DNA of 7,884 nucleotides. It comes from Savagea sp. (lineage in GTDB: Bacteria > Bacillota > Bacilli > Bacillales_A > Planococcaceae). Shown in pieces: positions 1 to 6,987 of the stretch (the stretch's first letter is position 1; each line of letters begins with the position of its first letter). A program made the position numbers and the translations under genes. The stretch spans positions 1 through 7,884 of the forward strand of contig JASLHQ010000200.1 of NCBI GenBank assembly GCA_030152265.1, given 5' to 3'. The notes beneath the pieces were generated by a model. That model saw only the letters and a program-made list of their open reading frames with translations. It had not been told where the DNA came from and did not search any database.

Positions 1-22
1 TTCGGAGGGAGGGACAAGAGAT

Positions 23-196
23 ATGACAAAAACAACTGTTCGTAAAAACGAGTCACTTGAAGATGCTCTTCGCCGCTTCAGACGTACTGTTTCTAAAAGT
101 GGTACGATTCAAGAAGTTAGAAAGCGTGAATATTACGAAAAGCCGAGCGTAAAGCGTAAGAAAAAATCTGAAGCTGCTCGTAAACGCCGTTACTAA
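23..196 (+). CDS. rpsU: 30S ribosomal protein S21
   Basis: Encodes a 57-residue, very basic protein that begins MTKTTVRKNESLEDALRRF and ends in a Lys/Arg-rich tail (KRKKKSEAARKRRY). This is the typical length and composition of bacterial S21, a small-subunit protein that sits near the anti-Shine-Dalgarno end of 16S rRNA and helps initiation. The ATG is preceded by a purine-rich binding site (GGAGGGAGGGA, positions 4-14) at normal spacing. It is too short for usual ORF-length cut-offs but is clearly real. Its promoter lies outside the window. A strong terminator follows about 55 nt after the stop, so it is probably not co-transcribed efficiently with nfeD. In many Bacillales yqeY comes next; here it does not. 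Confidence 0.97.
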   Translation: MTKTTVRKNESLEDALRRFRRTVSKSGTIQEVRKREYYEKPSVKRKKKSEAARKRRY

Positions 197-250
197 TTCA
201 TTAGTCGGTCAGCTCATGAATATTGACATTTTAAAAAGTGAACGAATATG

Positions 251-289
251 AGTCGAAAAATCTATTATGATTTTTCGGCTTATTTTTTT
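251..289 (+). terminator. Intrinsic terminator after rpsU
   Basis: A 12-bp stem pairs 251-262 (AGTCGAAAAATC) with 269-280 (GATTTTTCGGCT), with one G-T pair and a 6-nt loop (TATTAT). It is followed at once by a T-rich run (TATTTTTTT, 281-289). This is a classical Rho-independent terminator and separates rpsU from the nfeD transcription unit. Confidence 0.93.
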
Positions 290-297
290 GGAAAAGA

Positions 298-323
298 TGA
301 AACCTTTTACTTGTTCTTACGTA
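298..323 (+). promoter_or_regulatory. Predicted sigma-W-type promoter of the nfeD-floA operon
   Basis: TGAAAC (298-303) is followed by exactly 16 bases, then CGTA (320-323). This matches the Bacillus ECF sigma-W consensus exactly, and a short T-run follows the -35 box as is usual for such promoters. In B. subtilis the orthologous yqeZ-yqfA-yqfB operon is an established sigma-W target, so motif and gene context support each other. The predicted transcript would start around 330 and leave a leader of about 35-40 nt. Use by a sigma-W protein in this organism is inferred. Confidence 0.8.
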
Positions 324-335
324 AATAGGTATAAT
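306..335 (+). promoter_or_regulatory. Possible overlapping sigma-A promoter before nfeD
   Basis: A perfect TATAAT lies at 330-335. The best upstream hexamer at an acceptable distance is TTTACT (306-311; four of six matches to TTGACA; 18-bp spacer). It overlaps the sigma-W-type element, so the operon may have housekeeping as well as stress-induced transcription. The weak -35 box and the lack of an extended -10 keep this tentative. Confidence 0.45.
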
Positions 336-366
336 GAGAATGAAACAATGACAGGGAGGTGAGTTT

Positions 367-1683
367 ATGAAAAAGTGGATGAATTGGTTGATGTTGACGG
401 TTTTACTCTTCGTTCCGTTATTCGGTGCAACTGCATCGGCGAAAGGAGCAAGCGTTTATGAAGTCCCGCTTAATCAAAACGTTGAAAAAGGATTGTATGC
501 GTTTTTACAACGTTCTTTTGAAGAGGCAGAGCGAGCAGGCGCTGAACGAATTATCATTCGGATGGACACACCGGGTGGCTTTACCGATAGTGCTGAAAAA
601 ATCGGTCAACTTTTTAGAAATACGGAACAAGAGATTATCGTTTTTATAGAGGATAATGCGATTTCAGCAGGAGCTTTTATCGCATTGAATGCAGATGAAA
701 TTTACATGACACCTCAAGGGAAAATGGGAGCAGCACAAGTCATTCAAGGAGACGGCAATGCGGCAGGAGATAAAGCGGAGAGCGCGTGGAATGCGGCGAT
801 GATTAACGCGGCAAAAAGTAGCAAGCATAAACGCGATCCGATTTATGCAGAAGCGATGTCGAATCCTGAAATTGACCTTCCGAAATATCGTGCACCTGTC
901 GGGAAGTTGTTGACGTTGACAGCAGAGGAAGCAAAACAAGTCGGATATGCAGAAGGTGTATTTGAAAATTATGATGCACTTTTAAACTATTTGAACATCG
1001 AGTCCTCATCGATTATCCAAACTGATCCTACCTTCACTGAAAAACTCGCACGTTTTATTACGGATCCGGTAATTGTTCCGATTTTATTGTCTATCGCCGG
1101 CTTAGGTCTCGTCGTTGAGCTGTATTCTCCAGGTTTCGGTGTAGCGGGTACGATGGGACTTGCGTCGATTGCGCTATTTTTCTTCGGGCATCTCGTCGCA
1201 GGATTAGCAGGATATGAAACATTGCTCATCTTTTTACTCGGACTCGGGTTAGTCATTGCCGAATTGTTCGTCGCAGGAGGCATTCTCGGCGTCTCAGGAG
1301 CTGTTTTAATTGGTTTAAGTATCATTATGGCAGGACAAGATCCAATGCAGATGACAATCGCCGTACTCATTGCACTCGCTGTCATAATATTAGGAGTGAT
1401 TATTCTCATGAAGTTTTTCGGGAAACGATTGCATTTGTTAAACAAAATGGTCTTGATGGATTCAACGAGTACGGATCAAGGATATGTATCTAACGAAAAT
1501 CGTACAGAGTTGATCGATCAAGTCGGAAAAACATTGACACCATTGCGCCCAGCGGGAGTCGTTTCGCTAAATGGTGAACGTCTCGATGTCGTTTCGGACG
1601 GCAGTTACATCGATAAAGGCGTACAAGTGAAAGTAATTGAAGTAGAAGGTTCAAAAATTGTCGTAACAGAAGCGACAGAATAG
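367..1683 (+). CDS. nfeD: NfeD family membrane-bound serine protease (YqeZ-like, long form)
   Basis: 438 residues, about the length of B. subtilis YqeZ. Residues 1-25 form a signal peptide with a likely cleavage site after ASA (23-25). Residues 28-205 are a ClpP-class protease domain with the DTPGG motif (67-71) and a candidate nucleophile Ser100 in ISAGAFIAL. The catalytic Lys is probably one of those around 136-153, but I could not assign it. Several membrane segments lie between about 233 and 350. Residues 390-438 form the C-terminal NfeD OB-fold (GKTLTPLRPAG onwards). Long-form NfeD proteins are genetically paired with flotillin/stomatin-like proteins, and here floA follows after 19 nt. 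The ATG has a good binding site (GGGAGGTGA, 354-362). Expected at the membrane with the protease domain outside, acting in envelope stress; the substrate is unknown. Assignment to family is firm; the symbol is by family. Confidence 0.93.
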   Translation: MKKWMNWLMLTVLLFVPLFGATASAKGASVYEVPLNQNVEKGLYAFLQRSFEEAERAGAERIIIRMDTPGGFTDSAEKIGQLFRNTEQEIIVFIEDNAISAGAFIALNADEIYMTPQGKMGAAQVIQGDGNAAGDKAESAWNAAMINAAKSSKHKRDPIYAEAMSNPEIDLPKYRAPVGKLLTLTAEEAKQVGYAEGVFENYDALLNYLNIESSSIIQTDPTFTEKLARFITDPVIVPILLSIAGLGLVVELYSPGFGVAGTMGLASIALFFFGHLVAGLAGYETLLIFLLGLGLVIAELFVAGGILGVSGAVLIGLSIIMAGQDPMQMTIAVLIALAVIILGVIILMKFFGKRLHLLNKMVLMDSTSTDQGYVSNENRTELIDQVGKTLTPLRPAGVVSLNGERLDVVSDGSYIDKGVQVKVIEVEGSKIVVTEATE

Positions 1684-1702
1684 TTTAAGAGGAGGGTTTT
1701 AC

Positions 1703-2719
1703 ATGGAATTAGCAGGTTTATTAGGCGCGACGAGCACGGGTAGTTTAGTCGGTTTGTCGATCATCGTCTTTTTAGTCATTATCGCGCTTGCCATCTTCTT
1801 CACATTTGTTCCAGTAACATTGTGGATTAGTGCGTTAGCAGCAGGTGTTCGAGTTAGTATTTTCACATTGATCGGGATGAGGCTTCGTCGAGTGATCCCG
1901 AGCCGTGTCGTGAATCCGTTAATTAAAGCGCATAAAGCAGGATTAGACGTGCAAATTAACCAGTTAGAAAGTCACTATTTAGCAGGTGGTAACGTTGACC
2001 GTGTCGTGAACGCGCTCATCGCAGCACACCGTGCGAACATCGCTTTAACATTTGAACGTGCAGCAGCGATTGACCTCGCAGGTCGTGACGTATTAGAAGC
2101 AGTTCAAATGTCGGTTAACCCGAAAGTCATCGAAACACCATTTATCGCAGGGGTTGCGATGAACGGAATTGAAGTGAAAGCGAAAGCGCGTATTACGGTA
2201 CGTGCAAACATCGACCGCCTCGTCGGTGGTGCTGGTGAAGATACAGTAGTCGCTCGTGTCGGGGAAGGGATTGTTTCGACAATCGGTTCTTCTGTCGATC
2301 ACGCGAAAGTGTTGGAAAACCCTGATATGATTTCACAGACGGTTCTCGCAAAAGGACTTGATTCTGGAACAGCATTCGAAATTTTATCGATCGACATTGC
2401 AGACGTTGATATCGGTAAAAACATCGGGGCAGAACTTCAAACAGAACAAGCAGTAGCAGACAAAAACATCGCTCAAGCGAAAGCGGAAGAGCGACGCGCG
2501 ATGGCTGTTGCAAACGAACAAGAAATGAAAGCAAAAACACAAGAAATGCGTGCGAAAGTAGTCGAAGCGGAGTCGGAAGTTCCACTTGCGATGGCAGAAG
2601 CGTTACGCGATGGTAATATCGGAATTATGGATTACATGAACTATAAAAACATTCAAGCGGATACAGGAATGCGTGATTCAATTAGTAAAGTGGGCCTCGA
2701 GCATACAGACGAAGATTAA
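1703..2719 (+). CDS. floA: Flotillin-like protein FloA
   Basis: 338 residues, close to the 331 of B. subtilis FloA (YqfA). A hydrophobic N-terminal segment (about 16-45) embeds in the membrane, followed by a conserved basic stretch (GMRLRRVIPSRVVNPLIKA). An SPFH-like core (about 70-240) leads into an Ala/Glu/Lys-rich coiled-coil region (about 245-300), where flotillins typically have EA repeats (QAKAEERRAMAVANEQ). FloA forms oligomeric assemblies in functional membrane microdomains and influences membrane fluidity and secretion or signalling complexes. The start has a strong AAGAGGAGGG site (1687-1696). It follows nfeD by 19 nt, which supports co-expression and a joint role in the membrane. 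Confidence 0.96.
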   Translation: MELAGLLGATSTGSLVGLSIIVFLVIIALAIFFTFVPVTLWISALAAGVRVSIFTLIGMRLRRVIPSRVVNPLIKAHKAGLDVQINQLESHYLAGGNVDRVVNALIAAHRANIALTFERAAAIDLAGRDVLEAVQMSVNPKVIETPFIAGVAMNGIEVKAKARITVRANIDRLVGGAGEDTVVARVGEGIVSTIGSSVDHAKVLENPDMISQTVLAKGLDSGTAFEILSIDIADVDIGKNIGAELQTEQAVADKNIAQAKAEERRAMAVANEQEMKAKTQEMRAKVVEAESEVPLAMAEALRDGNIGIMDYMNYKNIQADTGMRDSISKVGLEHTDED

Positions 2720-2753
2720 TTGTTCGACAGTCAAGGAAGGAGTGAACACGTAG

Positions 2754-3284
2754 ATGGAAGCGATTATTATATTTCTTATCATCAGTGCGCTCAGCTCTTT
2801 GTTCAATAAAGGGAAAGAAAAAGAAACTGAAACGACGAAGCCGGTTGTTCCACAGCCGAAACGTCGTTCAGAACAGAATGTTGACAAACAAGACCCATTG
2901 CAAGATTTGTCACGTCAACTTTTTGAAAAATTAAAAGAACAACAGCCTGTCGAAGAAGCTCAACCGCGTATTCAAGAAGTGGAGAAGACACCGATGCAAA
3001 TCGCGTATGAAGAAAAGTTGCGTGAACGTGAATTAGAACGTACGCGTCAATCAGATCGCCAATCTGCTCGAGAAGTCGTGCAAAGTGCAAGACGTCAAAA
3101 AGCAGAGTGGGAGTCGGAAGGACTTGCTGTATACGATGACGTGTGGACGCCGAAGCAAAAAGAATTAAAGCAAGAAGACCTTTTACCAAAGACGAACCAA
3201 GATTTATTAAAAGGGATTATCTTTGCTGAAATTATGCATCCACCGAAAAGTTTAAGGCAGACGAAACATGGGAAAATAAAGTAA
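2754..3284 (+). CDS. Unknown membrane-anchored charged protein, 176 aa
   Basis: I do not recognise a named family. Residues 1-17 are hydrophobic (MEAIIIFLIISALSSLF) and look like an uncleaved membrane anchor. A long, hydrophilic, Glu/Lys/Gln/Arg-rich region follows (about 18-140), with coiled-coil-like charge patterns around 78-120, so the bulk is probably cytoplasmic and partly disordered. The C-terminus has a compact hydrophobic patch, LLKGIIFAEIMHPPKSLR (about 151-168). It resembles a short 'ii-x-x-EI-x-x-PP-x-a-lR' tail I recall at the ends of other Firmicutes membrane proteins; that likeness is from memory. It is the third gene of the nfeD-floA unit, where B. subtilis has the unrelated-looking small yqfB, and the terminator follows at once. 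An AAGGAGTGA site (2737-2745) precedes the ATG; the nearby GTG at 2743 is followed by a stop in its frame. A role in membrane microdomains or envelope stress is inferred from position only. Confidence 0.85.
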   Translation: MEAIIIFLIISALSSLFNKGKEKETETTKPVVPQPKRRSEQNVDKQDPLQDLSRQLFEKLKEQQPVEEAQPRIQEVEKTPMQIAYEEKLRERELERTRQSDRQSAREVVQSARRQKAEWESEGLAVYDDVWTPKQKELKQEDLLPKTNQDLLKGIIFAEIMHPPKSLRQTKHGKIK

Positions 3285-3288
3285 TGAG

Positions 3289-3340
3289 AAAACAGAGCGT
3301 AGCATGCGGAACTTTCCGAATGGACCGCTCTGTTTTTCTT
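3289..3340 (+). terminator. Intrinsic terminator closing the nfeD-floA operon
   Basis: An 11-bp stem pairs 3289-3299 (AAAACAGAGCG) with 3326-3336 (CGCTCTGTTTTT, first 11 bases). The 26-nt interior can form a small extra CGGA/TCCG hairpin (3307-3310 with 3315-3318). The T-run at 3333-3337 continues the 3' side. It begins a few bases after the stop of the 176-residue gene and separates it from phoH. Confidence 0.88.
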
Positions 3341-3343
3341 TAG

Positions 3344-3372
3344 TTTCTTAAATGTGTGAAATCATGTAAAAT
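3344..3372 (+). promoter_or_regulatory. Possible promoter of the phoH operon
   Basis: TAAAAT (3367-3372) matches five of six bases of the -10 consensus and lies about 37 nt before the phoH start. The hexamer 17 bp upstream (TTTCTT, 3344-3349) is a poor -35. A promoter is expected here because a strong terminator lies just upstream and a long run of genes lies downstream, but the exact site is weakly supported. Confidence 0.4.
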
Positions 3373-3391
3373 AGAAGAGAATCTGTAGGAT

Positions 3392-3411
3392 AAAGGGGAT
3401 TGGATAGATTG
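3392..3411 (+). promoter_or_regulatory. Ribosome binding site fixing the phoH TTG start
   Basis: AAAGGGGA (3392-3399) is the only good binding site. It lies about 10 nt before the TTG at 3409 but directly abuts the in-frame TTG at 3400. Spacing therefore favours initiation at 3409, giving MTTIEKT at the N-terminus. Confidence 0.75.
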
Positions 3412-4365
3412 ACAACAATTGAAAAAACAATTGTCATCGACAAAATTGACGATGCCATGATGCTAGCAGGTAATGGAGAACGAAACATTCAACTAATAGA
3501 AGATCAATTACATATTCAACTGTACGCGCGCGGTGAAGTATTCACATTAGAAGGAGAAGAAGTGGATGTTTTACTTGCAGAGCAATTAGTGATGCAACTA
3601 TTGAAAGTTATCCGTCGCAACATTCAAATTGATACACGCGATATTGCGAGCGCAATTGAAATGGCGAAACAAGGAACAATTGAATACTTTGCCGAATTAT
3701 ACGAAGAAGAGATTGCACGCACCGCAAAAGGAAAGATCATCCGTGCGAAAACAATCGGACAACGTCAATACGTGAAGTCCATCCAAAAGAGAGACCTCGT
3801 CTTTTGTATCGGTCCTGCTGGTACTGGAAAGACATATTTAGCCGTCGTACTCGCGGTTCAAGCTTTAAAAAATGGCCATGTCAAACGCATTATTTTAACG
3901 CGTCCTGCCGTAGAAGCAGGCGAAAGTTTAGGCTTTTTACCAGGGGATTTGAAAGAGAAAGTTGACCCATATTTAAGACCATTGTATGATGCGTTACACG
4001 ACATGCTCGGAACGGATCAAACGGAGCGTCTCGTCGACCGCGGTATCATTGAAATTGCACCCCTCGCTTACATGCGCGGACGTACGTTAGATGATGCATT
4101 CGTCATTTTAGATGAAGCGCAAAATACGACGAAAGCACAAATGAAAATGTTTTTAACACGTCTCGGTTTCGGATCGAAGATGATTATAACGGGAGACTTA
4201 ACACAAATTGATTTACCGAAAGGCGTTTATTCGGGATTGAAAGAAGTGCAAGAGAAGTTAAGTCATATTGATGACATCCATTTCCATTATTTAGAAAAAG
4301 GAGATGTCGTACGTCATCCACTCGTCGCGAAAATTATCGACGCGTATGAAACGAAGGACGATTAA
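3409..4365 (+). CDS. phoH: PhoH-like ATPase
   Basis: 318 residues from the TTG at 3409, near the 319 of B. subtilis PhoH. An N-terminal region of about 110 residues precedes the P-loop ATPase domain with Walker A GPAGTGKT (135-142) and Walker B VILDEAQN (232-239). Further conserved PhoH blocks are TRPAVEAGESLGFLPGD (164-180), YMRGRTL (221-227) and TGDLTQIDLP (261-270). PhoH proteins are cytoplasmic ATPases, originally named for phosphate regulation, and are now linked to RNA metabolism. The neighbouring ybeY and era, both rRNA/ribosome maturation factors, point the same way. It opens the second long operon, and pgpH follows after 21 nt. An extension to the TTG at 3400 would add only three residues and is less likely. 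Confidence 0.95.
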   Translation: MTTIEKTIVIDKIDDAMMLAGNGERNIQLIEDQLHIQLYARGEVFTLEGEEVDVLLAEQLVMQLLKVIRRNIQIDTRDIASAIEMAKQGTIEYFAELYEEEIARTAKGKIIRAKTIGQRQYVKSIQKRDLVFCIGPAGTGKTYLAVVLAVQALKNGHVKRIILTRPAVEAGESLGFLPGDLKEKVDPYLRPLYDALHDMLGTDQTERLVDRGIIEIAPLAYMRGRTLDDAFVILDEAQNTTKAQMKMFLTRLGFGSKMIITGDLTQIDLPKGVYSGLKEVQEKLSHIDDIHFHYLEKGDVVRHPLVAKIIDAYETKDD

Positions 4366-4386
4366 ACAGAAGGGGGAGTCCTAACT

Positions 4387-6504
4387 TTGTTTAAATCGCT
4401 AATTCAATTTTTTCGAAATATGAAATTTCCACAATTTATGTTGTATACGATGGCAATTGCTACTGTTTTACTCTTTGTTATTACGGTCGATCGGATGCAA
4501 CATGAAACGTATCAAATTTCAGAGTTTGAAGTCGCACCGAAGACGATTCGCGCTACAAAAACGGTGGAAGATACGTATAAAACAGAATTAGAGCGAGACA
4601 GAGTCGCTGCAGAAGTACCTGCTATTTATCAATTTTCGGGGGAAATTTCTCGCAACCATCAAGCGATTATCGCATCTTTTTTTAACTATTTCATCGAGGT
4701 GAAACGAGAAAGTGCAAAAGAAGAAACACCCCCATCTTTAAGTGAGCAAGCGAAGCTCGTGCGTGAAAAATTGAGTGCACTCGTTGAAGAAGATGGCGCT
4801 TTTAAATTACCAGATCGTGACATTACATATATTTTACAAATGTCGGAGCAAGATATTGAACAAATGTCACGAACGATGCAAGGCATCATTAAACGAGAAC
4901 TAGATGAACCGATTCGGAAAGAACAAGTCGAGCAAATAAGAGCGCGGGTTGCTGGAAATATTGAAAGAGATTCGATTCTTCCGAATCCATTAAAAAATAG
5001 TCTCATTACGATGAGTCGCATTTTAATTACAGAAACTGAAATTTTGAATGAAGAATTAACGAAAGAGCGTCGTGATAAAGAGCGTGCACTCGTAGAGCCT
5101 GTCCGTATTTTACAAGGACAAGTCATCGTTCGAGAAGGACAACTGATTGACGGAGAAGTGTATCGTCAATTGCAATTGATTGGTTTACTTGCAGATGACG
5201 GAACGAATTCTTTAAAGCCGATGTTAGCGATCATTACGTTTTTATTATTCGTCAGCGGAATTTTATATTTACATTTCAATGCATCAACTGCTTCGGATCA
5301 GATGAAAAAGAAAGCATTGTTAATTGTTTACGTTCTACTAATCATTTTAACAGGTAGTATGCGCCTGCTCGGATTGATTGATGAACAGTTTGATGTGCAA
5401 CTCGCCTTTTTATTCCCAACGGCGCTAGCGACGATGCTCGTACGTCTATTGTTAAACGAACGAATCGCGATGACCGTTACGATTATTACAGCTGCGATGG
5501 CCGGAATTATTTTACAAGAAGGTTATGCAGCGATTTTACAGATGGAAACGATGATGTATATTATGTTCGGTGGTTTAACGAGCTTATACGTACTAGGGAA
5601 AGATGGCCGACGCTCTAATATTTTGAAAACGAGCATTGCGGTAGCTTGCACGAACGTCGTCTTTATCGTCTTTTATTTACTTATGACTCAGTCATCGTAT
5701 ACGTGGAAGGAGATGGCATTTTACTTAGTTGCAGCGATTGTATCCGGCTTACTGTCAGGTGCGATGACAATCGGTCTACTTCCTTTCTTTGAATCAGTAT
5801 TTGGAATTTTATCGGACATGAAGTTAGTCGAATTATCGAATCCGAATCATCCACTATTAAAGAAAATTTTAGTGGAAACGCCGGGAACGTACCACCATAG
5901 CGTCATGGTGGCGAATTTAGCAGATGCTGCTTGTGAGTCGATCGGAGCGAACGGTTTGCTCGCTCGTGTCGGCAGTTATTATCACGATATTGGAAAGACG
6001 GTACGTCCAAATTACTTTATTGAAAACCAACATACGGGGCGCAATCCTCATGATGAATTATCGCCTTCGGAAAGTAAGGAAATTATTATCGCACACGCTG
6101 TGGACGGTGGAAATATTTTAGAAAGTCACGGTATGCCGAAAGAAATTGTCGATATCGCGAGACAGCATCACGGCACGAGCTTTTTACAGTTTTTCTATCA
6201 TAAAGCGAAAGAATTAGACCCGAGTGTGACGGAAGATGATTTCCGCTACCCAGGACCGAAAGCGCAAACGAAAGAAATTGCAGTCGTGTCGATTGCGGAT
6301 AGTACAGAAGCAGCGGTACGTTCGATGAAAGATCCGACACCAGAAAAAATTGCGAACCTCGTGCACAATATTATTCAAGGAAAATTGAACGATGGCCAAT
6401 TTGACGAATGTGATATTTCGGTACGAGAGTTAAAAATTGTTGAACGTGTCATTTGTGAAACATTGAATGGCATCTTCCATAACCGGATTGAATATCCAAC
6501 ATAA
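4387..6504 (+). CDS. pgpH: Cyclic-di-AMP phosphodiesterase PgpH (7TM-HD protein, YqfF)
   Basis: 705 residues, close to B. subtilis YqfF (711). There is one N-terminal membrane segment (about 15-34), then an extracellular 7TMR-HDED-type domain (about 35-270). Seven hydrophobic segments follow (about 277-480), then a cytoplasmic HD domain (about 485-690). HD metal and catalytic residues are visible: His503/His504 (TYHH), His533-Asp534 (YYHDIGK), His570, His594/His595 (QHHGTS) and Asp638 (ADSTEA). Family members hydrolyse c-di-AMP to pApA and so tune turgor, potassium and cell-wall homeostasis; the external domain is thought to sense signals. The start is TTG, with AGGGGGAG (4371-4378) 8 nt upstream; no ATG is nearer than codon 12. 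No key residue appears lost. Confidence 0.96.
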   Translation: MFKSLIQFFRNMKFPQFMLYTMAIATVLLFVITVDRMQHETYQISEFEVAPKTIRATKTVEDTYKTELERDRVAAEVPAIYQFSGEISRNHQAIIASFFNYFIEVKRESAKEETPPSLSEQAKLVREKLSALVEEDGAFKLPDRDITYILQMSEQDIEQMSRTMQGIIKRELDEPIRKEQVEQIRARVAGNIERDSILPNPLKNSLITMSRILITETEILNEELTKERRDKERALVEPVRILQGQVIVREGQLIDGEVYRQLQLIGLLADDGTNSLKPMLAIITFLLFVSGILYLHFNASTASDQMKKKALLIVYVLLIILTGSMRLLGLIDEQFDVQLAFLFPTALATMLVRLLLNERIAMTVTIITAAMAGIILQEGYAAILQMETMMYIMFGGLTSLYVLGKDGRRSNILKTSIAVACTNVVFIVFYLLMTQSSYTWKEMAFYLVAAIVSGLLSGAMTIGLLPFFESVFGILSDMKLVELSNPNHPLLKKILVETPGTYHHSVMVANLADAACESIGANGLLARVGSYYHDIGKTVRPNYFIENQHTGRNPHDELSPSESKEIIIAHAVDGGNILESHGMPKEIVDIARQHHGTSFLQFFYHKAKELDPSVTEDDFRYPGPKAQTKEIAVVSIADSTEAAVRSMKDPTPEKIANLVHNIIQGKLNDGQFDECDISVRELKIVERVICETLNGIFHNRIEYPT

Positions 6505-6515
6505 GAGGTGACGAG

Positions 6516-6983
6516 ATGCATATTGATTATCAAGATGAGACGAACGAGGTAACAGATGAACAGTTAGAACTCGTCGATCGCATTTTAAAATTTGCAGCGC
6601 AGTATGAGAAATTAGATGGAAATTATGAATTGAGTATTACGTTTACGACGGATGAAGAAATTCAAATCATTAATCGTGAATATCGAGGAATTGATCGTCC
6701 GACCGATGTCATATCTTTCGCTTTAGAAGAAGAGAGCGAAGGTGAAATTGCTTTTGAACGAGTGGAAGGGATGCCTATTTTATTAGGGGACTTAATCATT
6801 TCACTCGATACGATGCGCCGACAAGCCGTGGAGTACAATCATGAAGAGAAACGAGAGCTAGGATTTTTAGCTTTGCACGGTTTTCTTCATTTGCTCGGTT
6901 ACGATCATATGACAGAAGAAGATGAAAAAGAAATGTTCGGCCGTCAAGATGAAATTTTGCAGGCGTTCGGTTTAACGAGGTGA
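6516..6983 (+). CDS. ybeY: Endoribonuclease YbeY (rRNA maturation factor)
   Basis: 155 residues, normal for the UPF0054/YbeY family. The zinc-binding signature is intact: His121, His125 and His131 in LHGFLHLLGYDH. The upstream conserved block NREYRGIDRPTDVISF (53-68) contains the conserved Arg. YbeY is a metal-dependent endoribonuclease needed for 16S rRNA 3'-end processing and ribosome quality control. It starts 11 nt after pgpH with an AGAGGTG site and its TGA stop lies 4 nt before dgkA, so it is embedded in the operon. Its pairing with era, another 16S assembly factor, is conserved across bacteria. Confidence 0.97.
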   Translation: MHIDYQDETNEVTDEQLELVDRILKFAAQYEKLDGNYELSITFTTDEEIQIINREYRGIDRPTDVISFALEEESEGEIAFERVEGMPILLGDLIISLDTMRRQAVEYNHEEKRELGFLALHGFLHLLGYDHMTEEDEKEMFGRQDEILQAFGLTR

Positions 6984-6987
6984 CGGA

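Noticed and set aside
197..250. Possible leader or small RNA between the rpsU stop and its terminator
   Set aside because: Only a short 6-bp ATTCAT/ATGAAT repeat and the terminator are visible; no separate promoter or recognisable RNA fold.
987..1445. Open frame of 152 codons on the - strand opposite nfeD
   Set aside because: Composition looks like the shadow of a hydrophobic coding sequence, there is no binding site, and it lies fully inside a well-supported gene on the other strand.
1872..1901. 7-bp inverted repeat (TCGGGAT / ATCCCGA) in floA
   Set aside because: Short stem with a 16-nt loop, no T-run, inside a conserved coding region; expected by chance in a window this size.
2193..2585. 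Open frame of 130 codons on the - strand opposite floA
   Set aside because: No family resemblance or initiation signal; it is an antisense shadow of the floA SPFH and coiled-coil region.
4686..5126. Ser-rich open frame of 146 codons on the - strand opposite pgpH
   Set aside because: Low-complexity Ser/Arg composition is typical of an antisense shadow; no initiation signals and full overlap with pgpH.
5892..5911. 7-bp GC-rich inverted repeat (CCACCAT / ATGGTGG) in pgpH
   Set aside because: It sits on the conserved His-His codons of the HD domain and is explained by protein constraint; stem length is not exceptional.
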